Part shown: piece after piece, positions 35,261 to 46,889 of the stretch
Layout: the number at the start of each line of letters is the position of its first letter
Position numbering within the stretch: the stretch's first letter is position 1
Assembly: GCA_032622095.1 (NCBI GenBank)
Contig: CP136063.1
Coordinates: forward strand, 30,632,987 to 30,696,986
Source of the DNA: Siphonodentalium dalli
Taxonomy: Eukaryota; Mollusca; Scaphopoda; Gadilida; Siphonodentaliidae
Length of the DNA: 64,000 bases
Direction of reading: 5' to 3'
Position numbers and translations under genes: made by a program
The notes under the pieces: model-generated
The model's input: the letters and a program-made list of their open reading frames with translations, nothing else
Databases searched by the model: none
Told to the model about the DNA's origin: nothing

Positions 35261-35489
35261 GGTGATAGGGCATCCGTGTTGAAATAGGCTCGATTGGTTA
35301 ATTAGGCGCTGGCAATTGGGTTCAAATACTGTTTGTGATCACAAATTCATCATATATAACAGTTTATCTTATAGTCTATAATTTATTTATGTATGACTGG
35401 GTTAATCATGCTCAACAAATTAGCATCGCATGCAATGATAGAAATATGAAGCTTAAGGCACTACACCATGTCAGGTGCACAGGCGACTA

Positions 35490-36125
35490 CCATGAGTATA
35501 TACCTTAATACAAGGTTTATATCTATCCGACCTATATTGAGCATAGATTCGCTTGCGATAAAAATTCATCAATATCCCCTGTGTATAATATAATGCCGCA
35601 TACCAAGTTCTTTAGACCATATTCGCACCTTTAATTTGGTGTATCTCCCACATCGATACGTGGAAGATCGCCAAAGATATTTATGAATATGTGCACACTT
35701 TCAAAATCAGACAAACCCCTGAACAGATTCCCATCAAATATAGCACAGTAGCACTGCAGAATTTACTCTGCTGAGGTCACACAGACAGGACCATCCATTG
35801 TGAATTATTGTGACAAGTGGAATTCTGCAGTAGTACTACTAGTATGCTATATTTGATGGGAATCTGTTCAAGGGTTTGTCTGGATTTGAAAGTGTGCACA
35901 CATTCAGATATATCTTTGGTGATCGTACACGTATCGATGCAAGAGATCTAGATACACCAAATTAAAGGTGTGAATATGGTCTAAAGAACTGGGGATGTGA
36001 CATTATCTTATGTACAGAGGATATTGATGAAATTAGATTGCAAGTGAGTCTATGCTCAATATAGGTCCGATAGATACATGTATAAACCTTGTATTAAGGT
36101 ACATGTATATACTTATGGTAGTGTT
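35490..36125. mobile_element. Foldback element, arms about 270-300 nt
   Basis: The left arm holds TTTAGACCATATTCGCACCT, GACAAACCCCTGAACAGATT and CCCATCAAATATAGCA. The right arm holds their complements in reverse order. The loop is about 35760-35825 and similarity between arms is roughly 80%. Sequences just outside (TGTCAGGTG / GGTGAGCGTCCCAGCCGCC) match element ends at about 10070 and 16770. Confidence 0.65.
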
Positions 36126-36179
36126 GTCGCACCAGGGGACCTGTGGTCAGGTGAGCGTCCCAGCCGCCCTGTCAGCTCT

Positions 36180-37300
36180 AGTTTATTTACAGAATACACA
36201 ATTATGCCTGGCCCAATGCTTCACCCACCAACCCAGAAATGACATGCGACATGACATTAGACCATGAACTGGGTCACAGTTTCCCCATAGTCAACCTGAT
36301 GATTTAGCAGCCCCAGTGAACACAGTATTACTAGCTAGTCATCTACTCTCATATAAAAAGAGGTCCGAGATCAATGAAAGACATACACAGCCCAATAATT
36401 TGGTGGACCAAATATTTGCATGAAAACCCTTTCATAACATATCAAAATTGATAAACTGGAACAAAAACAATATTTTCCAAGTCTCAGCTCAGAAATTTCA
36501 GAACTATCTTATGCATTTATTGTTCACATACTATTTGAAGTTTCTTCATAAAGTGTACCACAAGCTCTTCACATAGGATTGGTTCCAAAGGTCAAAATTT
36601 CAAGTCTATATGGTGTCAATGTTAATGACAAACCCGTAAAATAACATTATTGACCATATGAAAAAAATGACTTTGTCGTCCCGATGACCGTCTGTGGTCA
36701 GATTTCAGGAATGATTTCTTTTCCTTTGCATGGTTCAAACAACTACATTTTTTGGCACAATGTTCCTTAGACAATGCCCTTTCTTTTGGTATATGGAATG
36801 ACTGACGACTAAGTATATCCAGAGAAATACATATTTGGGTTTTTTTATGCAACTATGTATATACTCTGTCCTTACTATTTAATTATCTATTCAATCAAAG
36901 CTTTTATTTGCCTTTCATGATAAATACGCAATTGCGCATAATCCATCTTGTATGTTTGAGTTGGCATGAAAATCCCAATTCATGTTCTGTTAGTTTTATC
37001 TTCTCAAATAATGAGCATGTTCGCTGTTTCGTTTGATTCCTTGTTAAAATAAAGTTTATTCACAGTTGTTACAATGTTCTACATTATATTACAATTAGAT
37101 GCCAATGGTAAACACATTTATCACATGAACATTGTCGGATACTGTGTGTGATCTAATCAGGAGTGTAGAATAGATGGTCGCAGGAAATAAACAAAATGGT
37201 ATGTCTATATATTGCGTCCATATAAATCTCAGGGCGAATATTTTATGCAAAAACTTTGCAACCCTATGCGGAAATGGGTTTACGAACACTTAATATGGGT
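36180..37300. other. Element interior, no gene
   Basis: Non-coding AT-rich DNA; nothing recognised. Confidence 0.45.
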
Positions 37301-37305
37301 ATATA

Positions 37306-37679
37306 CCCTGCTGGACAAAACAAGTGTCCACTTAACTGCGGTGCGGTTAGCATTGCCACCGCGGCCGAAATGCAACTACACGCGGCTCCACCGGCTAACT
37401 ACAGTTGGGCCGCGGTGTAATTGCCATTCAGCATGGTGTATTTGCCACGGTGTACTTTCATCAAACTGAAAAAATACAATACAAACCAGAAATCTAACCA
37501 CGGTGTACATGCCATTCGACCGTGAGGGTAGTTGCCTTTCGGCCGCAGTGAATTTGTCGTTTGGCCGCAGTGTACTTGCCGTTCGGCCGCAGTGTTCAAC
37601 TGCAGTTACAAACTCTGACACCGCAGCCGAACGGCAAATACAACACGGTGCCAATGGACACTTGTTTTGTCCAGCGGGG
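37306..37679. mobile_element. CpG-rich inverted-repeat element with TA flanks
   Basis: Ends CCCTGCTGGACAAAACAAGT and, inverted, CCCCGCTGGACAAAACAAGT, flanked by TA (37304-37305, 37680-37681). The middle consists of repeated GCCGTTCGGCCGCAGTG-like units of about 20 bp, far more GC-rich than its surroundings. The overlapping ORFs on both strands follow from that repetition. Confidence 0.65.
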
Positions 37680-37689
37680 TACATGTGGA

Positions 37690-38540
37690 ATAGTATATAT
37701 TATATATAGGGAACTAGCTAGCGGTTGGTGTTGCCGTTTTTCACCACGTCATGAAAATTGATATCTTATTGCAGGAATTGATTTAATTTGATACCAAATT
37801 TATTAAAATCAGTCTATCAGAGTTATAGACCCCGAACCAGAAATACCTGCGTGGATAATTTTCCTACCAAACATGACGGCACAGGTAAGGATGTAGCACT
37901 CACTGATAAATGGCAGACCGCATTTGTTACGGTACTGGGGTATGTGCAGTCGATGGCTTATAATTTTAGATCTAGTGTGCCTTTTTTCACGATGCATCAT
38001 GCATGTGTCATGCTGAAGCTGACATAAGTCAGTTCCGAATCTGTAATCACTTTTTTTTTATTGGAGGGATTTTCTTTTTTTGCAGCGACTTTATCTGTCA
38101 TGTGTGGGTGGCAATTCATCCAGAAGGGTATATCTGGTTCAGGGGTCTATAACTCAACGACCGATGGAGTGATTTTATTAAATTTATTAAAATATTTAAG
38201 ATAAATCAATTCCTGTGTGTGAATTAAAATTACAATATCAATATTTTTCGAAGAAATAATTATACGATCATTTTTCAAGATGTGGTGCAAAAATCTGTTC
38301 GGAAACCATTAACACATAGCATATAGGCAGTTGTAAAGATTTTGCATTCAAATATTTGTGCTGACATGCCTATGAATGCAATTATAAACCTACCGTTTTA
38401 TGTTTATTTCCTGGAGACCATCATGCAATTGTCTACGCTCCTCCACATGTATATACATGTTACGCATGCATAGAACTTAAACCCACTCCCTTGTTGATTT
38501 GCACTTCCTGGCAATAGTTAACAAATGATTGTCGTTCTCA
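37690..38540. other. Element interior, no gene
   Basis: Non-coding; nothing recognised. Confidence 0.45.
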
Positions 38541-38545
38541 ATGTT

Positions 38546-38638
38546 ATTACATGGTTGCGAAGTGAACTTCGACAAATGGCGTTCACACGATTCAGGTTCA
38601 CACAACATTTGTCAAATCTCATTTCGTAACCATGTAAT
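38546..38638. repeat. 93-bp imperfect palindrome
   Basis: ATTACATGGTTGCGAAGTGA at the left pairs with its near-complement ending ACCATGTAAT at 38638, with GACAAATG/CATTTGTC further in. Confidence 0.7.
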
Positions 38639-38805
38639 ATTGATTCAATTTCATCCTCGGGTGTGTATATTCCTCATAAGGCCAATAAGAATAAATTGCT
38701 AGATTTACATCCAACTTTTTCAGAAAACTGGGGTGGGAGGGCAAATTTTATTTTTTATATTTTATTCTTCCTAACATATTAAAATGGTCATGGAGAGTCG
38801 AAAAA

Positions 38806-38955
38806 CCCTGTGCCAATGCATTCTCTTATATATTCGAGTCGCCCATAGGGCGCCTCGCATATAAAAGAGATTGCATCAATTGGCCTAACAATATTTACCT
38901 TGATCTTGTAAGCCAGTGCATTCTCTTATATATAAGAGAATGCACTGGCACAGGG
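38806..38955. mobile_element. Decayed double-hairpin core
   Basis: CCCTGTGCCAATGCATTCTC ... GCACTGGCACAGGG. The first hairpin has several substitutions, and the second has lost its inner stem-loop, leaving TGCATTCTCTTATATATAAG. No outer CCCTTT terminus is visible. Confidence 0.65.
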
Positions 38956-39109
38956 TTATAATGCTGCACCAGCACAGCTCCCATCATGAAAGAGTTAAGG
39001 CATGAGAACAAAATTTGCATAAAAGATATGCAAATAAAAAATTTGAATGATTTTGTGTTCATTTCGTCAAGAATTTTAAACATAATTTTTAGATCACCTA
39101 GCCTGATAC

Positions 39110-39410
39110 GTCTACAAAGTATCGAGGGGATCTATGATCGTCACTCTTCATGCGTTAGTCTGTCAACAATTCTTTAAACGACTTCTTCTACAAAACCACT
39201 TGGCCGATTTTGCTCAAATTTGGTGTGCAAGTGCCTTGCTAATTGGATGACTGGTATTCATGTTTGTTAAAATTAGGTCAATATGTTAATTATGGGCAAA
39301 AGAGGACTAATTTGGTGCAACTTTAAAAAATCTTAGCAAGAACCACAGGGTGTATTTCTTTCAAACTTGGTCTGGAGCATTATTGGAACCCATAGTTTCA
39401 GATTTGTCTT
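39110..39410 (+). repeat. Dispersed repeat of the 'GGCCGATTTTGCTCAAATTTGG' type
   Basis: Related to 35140-35260 and 17280-18030. Contains TTGGCCGATTTTGCTCAAAT and a TTTGGTCTGGAGCATTATTG segment. Confidence 0.65.
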
Positions 39411-39414
39411 CAGC

Positions 39415-40440
39415 AACGCTGGTGCAAAATGGCTATTTGTCTAGTTTGATGCGATTGATTTATAGACTCTGTATTCATGTCGTTTCCTGTTGGTTTCATG
39501 AACACCCCTCCAGACTATTCATATGTATACTTTTATAACTGAGTGGGAGTGTACAATAGTACCTATCCCAACTCCCCATTGATAAGAATAAAGCTCATTC
39601 ATAATTGAAACAGGCAATGCCGAGACAATAGGAATAATATATTGTGTGCTTTGAATATGACACACTGATATCATTCGAGTGGAAGGCTAAACCATATTAG
39701 GTAACAGATATCCTAGTATCTTGTGATCAGGTGATCACGCTAGTAAGCCTCCTCAACCAAAAAATATATAAATTATATTAAACAGCATACCAGACCTGTT
39801 GAATGAAAATAATTTATTCGGAAGATTTGTCCCAATTTTCCCGTCAGATTGTTATACATTTGTATTAATATTGTCTGCGGAAATTCCACGAAATTTAACT
39901 CATTTTGCATTTTCTAAATTCAATAACAAATTCTTCAGAAATTGTTTAATATTGACCCGTACAACACTGAATCAACTAAGTGTTATAAAAATTGACAAAG
40001 TATTCCTGCGGAAAACATTGACTTTCTAGTTATAAAATTTATTGATTTCATTTACAAATAATTTTTTTATTTGTTTAAAGTTTACGTGAATAAACAACTT
40101 TCGATTCCATTGAGGTCTCGCAAAATTTCAAGAATGGTGTTAAAAATTACAACTCCAGAACAAAATGGCGTTCAAAGTGATACTTCAACACATAACAGTG
40201 ATGTGCGGGATAGCACGTGGTCCTCCGTTGACAATAAACACGAATTAGTCTTTGTTTCAGCGATGGAACTTCGATTAAACCGACAGTCTCTTTGGTGTTT
40301 CGTCGGCGGTGTCGACCTTTGAAGTTTTGTTCTGAAAAACTTCGCGACTTTGCCAGTCAAACTTAGAAGTTAGGCGGGCTATCAATTGCCCGCCTAAAAT
40401 AATTTTGCGTAGGCTGCGGGCAGCCTGCCTACAAAATTCC
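39415..40440. other. Element interior, no gene recognised
   Basis: Short ORFs (for example 40071-40322) lack recognisable domains. The stretch ends at the right subterminal repeat field. Confidence 0.45.
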
Positions 40441-40444
40441 AGCC

Positions 40445-41010
40445 CTGGTTAATGGTTGCTATGGTATATTTAATGGCCATTATTTTAAACCATTCGAAAT
40501 CTCATTAATGGCCATTAAAGTAAAAATAAGTTCAACCCATTAAAATGTGGAATGTCATTAATTGTCATAAAATTAATGGCCATGAAAGTAAAAAGTGCTT
40601 TTAATGGGAAATTAATGCCCATTAATAGCAATGAAAATGCTTCTGCAAAAATTAATGGCCATGACAATTACAAATATTTAATGGCCATGATTTTAATGGG
40701 CATTATTCGTTGTCCTTTAAGTGGTTTTTAATGGGAAATTAATGCCCATTAACAGATGTCATCACCCATTAATTTGTTTTAATGGCCTTTAATCGATACT
40801 TAATAATTAATGCCCATTAACACATATTGTGTATATGCCATTAAATATTTTTGGATTTAATGCCCATTAATGGTCCGTATTAATGGCAATTTAATGGCAC
40901 TTAAAGGACAACGAATAAGAGGTTTTTCTAATGGGATTTTAATTGGGTTTTAATGGTGTTTTAATGGTGTTTTAATGACTTCTGATTAATGGTTATTTAA
41001 TGGTCATTTA
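40445..41010 (+). repeat. Right subterminal repeat field of the CACTA element
   Basis: Same motif set as the left field (TTAATGGCCATTAA, AATGCCCATTAA and variants), running to the terminal repeat at about 41007-41031. Confidence 0.85.
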
Positions 41011-41031
41011 ATGGGTTTGTGTGCAGTAGTG

Positions 41032-41410
41032 GATGTCATTTCTGTTCTGGTATGGTATTTGGTAAATACGGCCCAAAAATTTAGCCAATGATAAAAGCGA
41101 GCAGTTGTGGAATTATGATAAATTATATGTCAAATAACTTGTATTATGTTTCTAATGTTCTCAAATAGAATTACCCCCCATTTCTGATTACATTATCGTT
41201 GGGAAATTTCGCGCCACGCCGAAATAACATATACCGGAAGTATCGAAAATCGCTTGCGATGCGAACCACGTGCAATTGAAAAGATGTCATTTCTGTTCCG
41301 GTATGGTATTTGGTAAATATGGCCCCAAAAATTTAGCCAAGATAATAGCGAGCAGTTTTGGAATTATGATAAATTTTATGTCAAATAAACTTGTATGATG
41401 TATCTAATTG
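41032..41410 (+). repeat. Tandem repeat (252-bp unit) that received the CACTA insertion, with empty site
   Basis: The first unit, 41032-41283, begins GATGTCATTTCTGTTCTGGT and ends GTGCAATTGAAAA. The second begins at 41283 with GATGTCATTTCTGTTCCGGT. The 41270-41300 junction (TTGAAAAGATGTCATTTC) is what the left and right CACTA flanks give when joined with one GAT. Confidence 0.88.
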
Positions 41411-41414
41411 GCTC

Positions 41415-42100
41415 AATTAGATTTCACGCTCAGTTGTTTCCGTGTTGAGGAAATGTGCAATCTTTGAAATGTGCATCGTTTTTTTTCCCTCAGCTAGGCA
41501 AGTTCCTACAACTTGGTAAGCTTTGGTAATCCCTTTACTCTCGAATCTGTTTGTCAGTACCGGACCAACTCCTGGAATTTTGTCCACTGATTTATTCCCG
41601 ATGGGTTCACCATAGTTTTATGGGTTTGAAGATTCTCTGACTGTAAACGTAATCCGACATTCGTTTGTCACAATTATCAAACTATATTTTCGAGGCTTAC
41701 TACCTTACTGAGACAACGCTCTTTATTGTTGTTGATTTTCCAAACAGTAAATAATTCATGTTCAAATGTTTCTCTGTAAAGGTAATCCGACGTTCGTTTG
41801 TCACAATTGTCAGACTATATGGTCGAGGGTTACTAATTTACTGAAACAACGCTCTTTATTGTTGTTCGTTGATTTTCCAAACAGTAAATAACCCATATTA
41901 AAATGCGTCTCTTGTGTGCATATTCTTGCCCTGTGTTTCATACACGACAGATTTACTGGAGAGTCTGACTGACTCAAATAAACACGACGCTCTGAATTAT
42001 ATCATGGTCCATTAATGCTGGTATATAACTGGTTATCTGCAAGTTTTATCCTCTTGCTTTGACCGATGTTAATAGAGTTTTCACTGCCTGATATTGTAAG
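41415..42100. other. No gene; local duplication
   Basis: Two direct copies of a roughly 150-bp segment with TCACAATTATCAAACTATAT, CAACGCTCTTTATTGTTGTT and GATTTTCCAAACAGTAAATA (about 41640-41760 and 41775-41900). Confidence 0.6.
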
Positions 42101-42109
42101 GAATAGATA

Positions 42110-43140
42110 CATCCTTTTGGTTTTGATTAAGGGGGTAGATATTATAATGGATATGTTTGCTTATAGTCATGTATCAGCATTCATTAAGGGGGGTAGTTGT
42201 TATTATGAAAATGTTTTGCTTACTCATGTATCAGCATTCATTAAGGGGGGTAGTTGTTATGAAAATGTTTTGCTTACTCATGTATCAGCATTTCATTAAG
42301 GGGGTAGTTGCTATAATGAAATTATTTTGCTTATAGTTATGCATTGGTACTAGTTAAGGGGGTGGTTGTTATAATGAAAATGTTTTACTTATAGTCATGT
42401 ATTAGCATACATTAAGGGGGTAGTTGTTATGAAAATGTTTTGCTTACTCATGTATCAGCATTCATTAAGGGGGGTAGTTGTTATGAAAATGTTTTGCTTA
42501 CTCGTGTATCATTTCATTAAAGGGGTAGTTGTGATAATGATGAAAGTGTCAATGACACTGTAGCTCAACTTTGGGAAGAAGTTAAATTTGTGTGATGAGC
42601 AATGAATGGAAAGATTTTGAATTGAATTTTGAGTAAATCCAAGATGGCCACTGGCGGCCATGTTTTTTTCCCGAATGAACCCAAAATGACTCGTTCCCAT
42701 CTACATGTCAATGTCAACAGCTATGACAAATTTCATAATGATTCGACCAAAGGTACGACCTGTAGCCCGTGCTACGCATCACACACGCACACACACACAC
42801 ACACAGACGACGGACGACAAAGCCATGGAAATAGCTCAAACTTACAAAGTAAAGTTGAGCTAAAAATGTTTTACTTATAGTCATGTATTAGCATACATTA
42901 AGGGGGTAGTAGTTATGAAAATGTTTTGCTTACTCATGTATTAACATGGATTAAGGGGTAGTTGTTATAATGAACATATTTTGCTTATGGTCATGCATTG
43001 GTATTAATTAAGGGATAGTTGTCATAATGAAAATAATTTACTATGGTCATATATTAGCACTGTTTAAGGGGGGATAGTCTTTATGAAATGTTGGTAGTCA
43101 TGCTTTATTATTATTAAGGGGGGTGGACTTTGATAAATTC
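42110..43140 (+). repeat. Tandem array of a roughly 54-bp unit, interrupted
   Basis: Units with CATTAAGGGGGGTAGTTGTT, ATGAAAATGTTTTGCTTACT and CATGTATCAG, diverging toward the right end. The array is split at about 42541-42866 by an unrelated segment containing a (CA)n tract (about 42782-42804) and bounded by GTAGCTCAACTTTG and AAAGTTGAGCTAAAA. Confidence 0.85.
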
Positions 43141-43249
43141 ATTTTAATTATTGGGGTCATAGCACAAGTTTCGACTTGGACTAAGGACACGACTGTAGTT
43201 TCTATATATATCCCTCAAGTATAATTTGCTACACTACCATCTGGTTTAA

Positions 43250-43632
43250 CCCTTTACCCAACAAACCGGCCAAAACAAGCTTCAACAGCCTAAAATATCT
43301 TCGGTCTGTCTCAATAGAACCATACAAATATGGATATCATTGGAACCGGCTCCTTGACCACATTGTGATAGTTACATTTATGCCCTGTGCCAATGCATTC
43401 TCTTATATATGCGAGTCGACCATAGGTCGCCTCGCATATATAAGAGAATGCATTGGCCAAAAAAAAATCTTTTTTTTAACACTTTTTACCATTTTTTCTT
43501 ACATTCTTTAACAATTTTATAATTTTTAATGTGTTAAGCCAATGCATTCTCTTATATATGCGAGGCGACCTATGGTCGACTCGCATATATAAGAGAATGC
43601 ATTGGCACAGGGCCGTTCTGTTGGGTAAAGGG
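43250..43632 (-). mobile_element. TTAA-target MITE, family 1, opposite orientation
   Basis: TTAA on both sides (43246-43249, 43633-43636). Termini CCCTTTACCCAACA, with two intact 67-bp hairpins (about 43391-43457 and 43542-43608). It is the reverse complement of the arrangement at 1088-1464, with very few differences. Confidence 0.85.
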
Positions 43633-43722
43633 TTAAAGGCTCCTTTGAGACATACTCTTCCTTTCTGTCTCACATTCGGGACATTATGTTGAATATGCCA
43701 TTGATAAACAAATATTTGGTAC

Positions 43723-44865
43723 TAATGATTAAACTGTATTAGATAATGCAACACTGACATGCTTCCCTGGGTGCAGAAACACACGCAGCATTAGAAGGAT
43801 GCCATTCTTAATCTGCGCAAGATGCACAAATGAGGATATCAATGACATAATGTCATTCTCAGCTCAAAATCTGGACCGTCTATGATGGACGGGACAATAT
43901 GGATGACGAGACGGAGAAAAAAAATACAGACTAAGTATATTTCTCAATACCCGATTGCCAAATTTTTGCCCAGGATAAGAACAAATGTGTTTGATAGAAG
44001 ACGATGAAGAACAGTTATTCCAAAGATGTGGATGAACAAAGGTGGTTGATCGAAGACGATGAATGAGAGTTATTCCAACTTCACCTCGTCTATCTAGAGT
44101 GTATAGAAGGTGCCGGGTCGGTAAGGGGAGGAGGCTACATGTGTATGAGATAGAGTGAACACAACACCAGAATAGCGGATCATTACTCGCTTCACCTCGT
44201 CTATCTAGAGTGTATAGAAGGTGTCGGGTCGGTAAGGGGAGGAGGCTACATGTGTATGAGATAGAGTGAACACAACACCAGAATAGCGGATCATTACTCG
44301 CATACATAAGAGAATGCATTGGCCTAACAATTGGCCTAACATCATTTTTTTCTTTATATAAAATTTTCTTACATAGATTCACAATTTTGAAGAGATAAAA
44401 TAAACTTGTAAATTAAATGCCCTTTATTGAGTAAACGCTCTTTATTAAATAATAACCAATTAATTAGCCCCTTCCGGAAATTTCTATGTCTTGGACCAAA
44501 TTTCCAGATTTCTATCTCTGAGCACATGGCATCACAAAAAATGCTGTTGTCATTCAGTGCATGGGGGCTATTTTCAATGCACATTGATTTATATGAAATG
44601 CTCTTGTCATTGCCTAAAGAAACTAATAAATTTATTTCTATTGAAATTTTCAATTTTTAAATCATTCAATATATGTGGGGACCTTCAGTTATAGAATGTT
44701 GGCATTCAGTGCATAGGGTCCTCAGAAAGTTCCTATGAAACCTGACAATGACAACAACAACAAAATTTCATATAATTCAACTTTTAAATCATTTAATATT
44801 TTTGGGCACCTATAGAATGCTGTTGTTGGCATTCAGGGCATGGGGGCGACTGGAAGATTCGTGAC
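43723..44865 (+). repeat. About 1.1-kb dispersed duplication, copy 2
   Basis: Partner of 3782-4830. Here the CACCTCGTCTATCTAGAGTG ... GCGGATCATTACTCG segment is duplicated in tandem (about 44081-44190 and 44191-44300), which gives rise to a 172-codon minus-strand ORF with an internal repeat. That ORF is probably not a gene. Confidence 0.75.
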
Positions 44866-44982
44866 CATCTGACTAACATCTGAGGTGTGCTTCATGGTCG
44901 TAGCCCATACAAACTAATCAGACAAACAATGAAAATGTGCATTTGAAAGCAGAAAACGTGAACGACTGTTGACATTTTGCAG

Positions 44983-45174
44983 GCGAGCGAGACAGTTATA
45001 GAATGGACGGATGCTCGACGATACCAAAAATTGGTAAAGTTACGAGAAAACCTGGACAACGGAAGTGCACAAAGAGTTGTAAAGCTAATAATTGAAAACA
45101 GACAAGAGTGCACTGCCAGGGAGAGCAAAAAAGCACCGCCTGACCATCATCAGTATATACATGCATTAAATTAG
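44983..45174 (+). CDS. Candidate terminal exon, charged helical peptide
   Basis: Acceptor TTGACATTTTGCAG precedes ASETVIEWTDARRYQKLVKL, then KLIIENRQECTARESKK, ending in TAG after HALN. Charged, probably helical, and with codon use more protein-like than its surroundings. No family is recognised and no partner exon was found. No AATAAA lies close by. Confidence 0.3.
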   Translation, partial: ASETVIEWTDARRYQKLVKLRENLDNGSAQRVVKLIIENRQECTARESKKAPPDHHQYIHALN

Positions 45175-45179
45175 TTATT

Positions 45180-46010
45180 AGTCACCAATGCAGCAATCTA
45201 TGAACAAGCCCGGTACTCACCCTTCATGGCTATCTATATTAAAATTTAACTAAAGTTTTCAAATATCTTACTAGCAATTTTGGGGGAATTCTATAACAAC
45301 AACAAGAACAGAACATAGTATGTATGTTTAAATCCTTTCAATTTGCCATTATTTTAATTTTTAACCCGCTGGTCTAAGACTTCTTATAGAGAGACAGATT
45401 TTCAAAATGACCGTCAAACGTTTGCTAACTAATTGCAAAACTGGAACAAAGCTAGCAGTTTTGAGAATTATAGCACATATAATAATCTCAAAGGAAAAAT
45501 AAAACGAAGTAGAACTTGATCTCACAGAATAAAATGTTTGAACTCGAAATCACCAGCAACATGTTTTTGATCGACATCACAAGCAATGTGTTTATGGAAA
45601 GCGAAATGCTTCATCAGCAATTTGCACATCCTCAATATCCCCCCCTAACACTGATGTCTTCAGTTTACTGAGTCTGTGTGGTATTGGATCTACCTCAATA
45701 GTCTAAAGTAAAAAACACCAAAGTCAAGTCAATCTTGGTACTTTTTCTATTGGATAACCTGCGATCAGTCCAGAGCAACCCAAGCTTGATGTTGAACGCA
45801 AATATCGAATCCACCCATGCATGTAACACCCATGCATGTAACACCCATGCATGTATTGAGTGTCGTGATGGGAGACACTTATACATCTCTGCTTATCTCT
45901 TTCTATTGATGTCCATCAACCAACAAATAACATGGGTAGCGATTATTGATCTAACTTCAGGTTGTTAATCACAAAAATCGACCAAATAGGTTTACAGTTA
46001 TCTGGCTAAC
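45180..46010. other. No gene; short tandem repeat
   Basis: Three copies of CACCCATGCATGTAA lie at about 45812-45858. Otherwise AT-rich and non-coding. Confidence 0.5.
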
Positions 46011-46014
46011 CCCT

Positions 46015-46645
46015 GGGTGTAAGTTGCAACCATCATTGCAGTGACTAGTGACCATTTATATCCATCAGGCGTATGTTGATGTTAGTGACCATTTATATTC
46101 ATCAGGTTTATGTTGATGTAAGTAATTACGTGAAGGGTAACAACTAACATGTGTATCAACAATTAACAAAGTTTGTTTCTAGGGTGAAAGTGGAGCAGAC
46201 GGCTTCAAAAACAGTGACGAGAAAATAATGAAACATGGACTACGAATAATAGCTAGCCTTTTACTGTACTGAAGTTTGATTGTGTCAAGACTACTACGTC
46301 CAGACACCTTGTCTCACGTGTCACGTGTCGACAAAGACAGATCAAAGATTCTAATCCAGCCTGGTTGCTGTATGAGGCTCTGATGTATGTGTCGTCCACA
46401 GGCAGATTAAGGGAGATAACCAAGCCTGGTTTCTGAATAAGGCTCAAATGTATGTGTCGTCCACAGGCAGATTAAGGGAGATAACCCAGCCTGGTTGTTA
46501 CTAGCAGACACTCTATACATAAAGTCTTAGTCCTCCGTCTGATTTCATTACATTGATTGTTATGGACACCACATGAAAACCTCAGGTTTTAATTTGTAAT
46601 ATTCATCACATTGATTGTAATGAACGCCACATGAAAACCTCAGCT
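46015..46645 (+). repeat. Three separate two-copy tandem duplications
   Basis: About 46045-46120 (AGTGACCATTTATATYCATC unit); about 46355-46495 (TATGTGTCGTCCACAGGCAG unit of about 70 bp, with flanking CCAGCCTGGTT); about 46545-46645 (CCACATGAAAACCTCAG unit of about 67 bp). The 84-codon frame starting after an acceptor at 46181 (GESGADGFKNSDEKIMKHGL) overlaps the second of these. It could be a low-confidence exon. Confidence 0.6.
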
Positions 46646-46750
46646 TTTAATTTTTAATAAATCAGCAACAGACACAGACAAACTAGGAACGGTAGAATAT
46701 TACATTTTTACAGCCTATTGATTGTAATATTTGGGCTTTGCATTTTTCAG

Positions 46751-46886
46751 AAGATCTCAAACCCAAGGAAGGAAGGATGTTTTACAATTGATGGTCCCGG
46801 GCGACCAGATAAAGACTCTGGATGCGGTCATAATGGAAATAGATGATGGATCTAAAATTCCATGTCATTTATCGAGGGAGGTGTGA
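46751..46886 (+). CDS. Candidate terminal exon
   Basis: Acceptor GGGCTTTGCATTTTTCAG, then one base and the frame RSQTQGRKDVLQLMVPGDQI, through TLDAVIMEIDDGSKIP, to TGA after LSREV. The acceptor is strong and the peptide looks ordinary and acidic. No family is recognised and no phase partner was identified. Confidence 0.25.
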
Positions 46887-46889
46887 CCA

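Larger units (their letters stand above)
8722..41031 (-). mobile_element. Giant CACTA (EnSpm) transposon, 32.3 kb, apparently complete
   Basis: All CACTA hallmarks are present. Termini start CACTACTGCACACA and are inverted at the right end, with similarity continuing through AACCCATTAAA after a small indel. A 3-bp duplication (GAT) flanks it, and both ends carry long arrays of the palindrome TTAATGGCCATTAA. It encodes a TNP2/Transposase_21-like transposase (minus strand, three exons, 21307-13361) and a divergent second gene (29320-30986). The target was a tandem repeat whose next unit preserves the empty site. Much of the length is secondary insertions (hAT at 23576-24701 and 26765-29031; TTAA MITE at 25559-25929; foldbacks at 33746, 35490 and 37306). 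Strand is given by the transposase. Confidence 0.92.

Noticed and set aside
8722-41031. Interpretation of the 32-kb segment as two unrelated repeats at 8.7 and 41 kb
   Set aside because: Matching inverted termini, identical GAT flanks, matching subterminal motifs and the empty-site paralogue together make one insertion far more likely.
43864-44382. 172-codon minus-strand ORF with an internal repeat (FWCCVHSISYTCSLLPLPTR)
   Set aside because: Lies in a dispersed non-coding duplication. The partner copy (4082-4270) does not keep the frame, and the repeat comes from a local tandem duplication.
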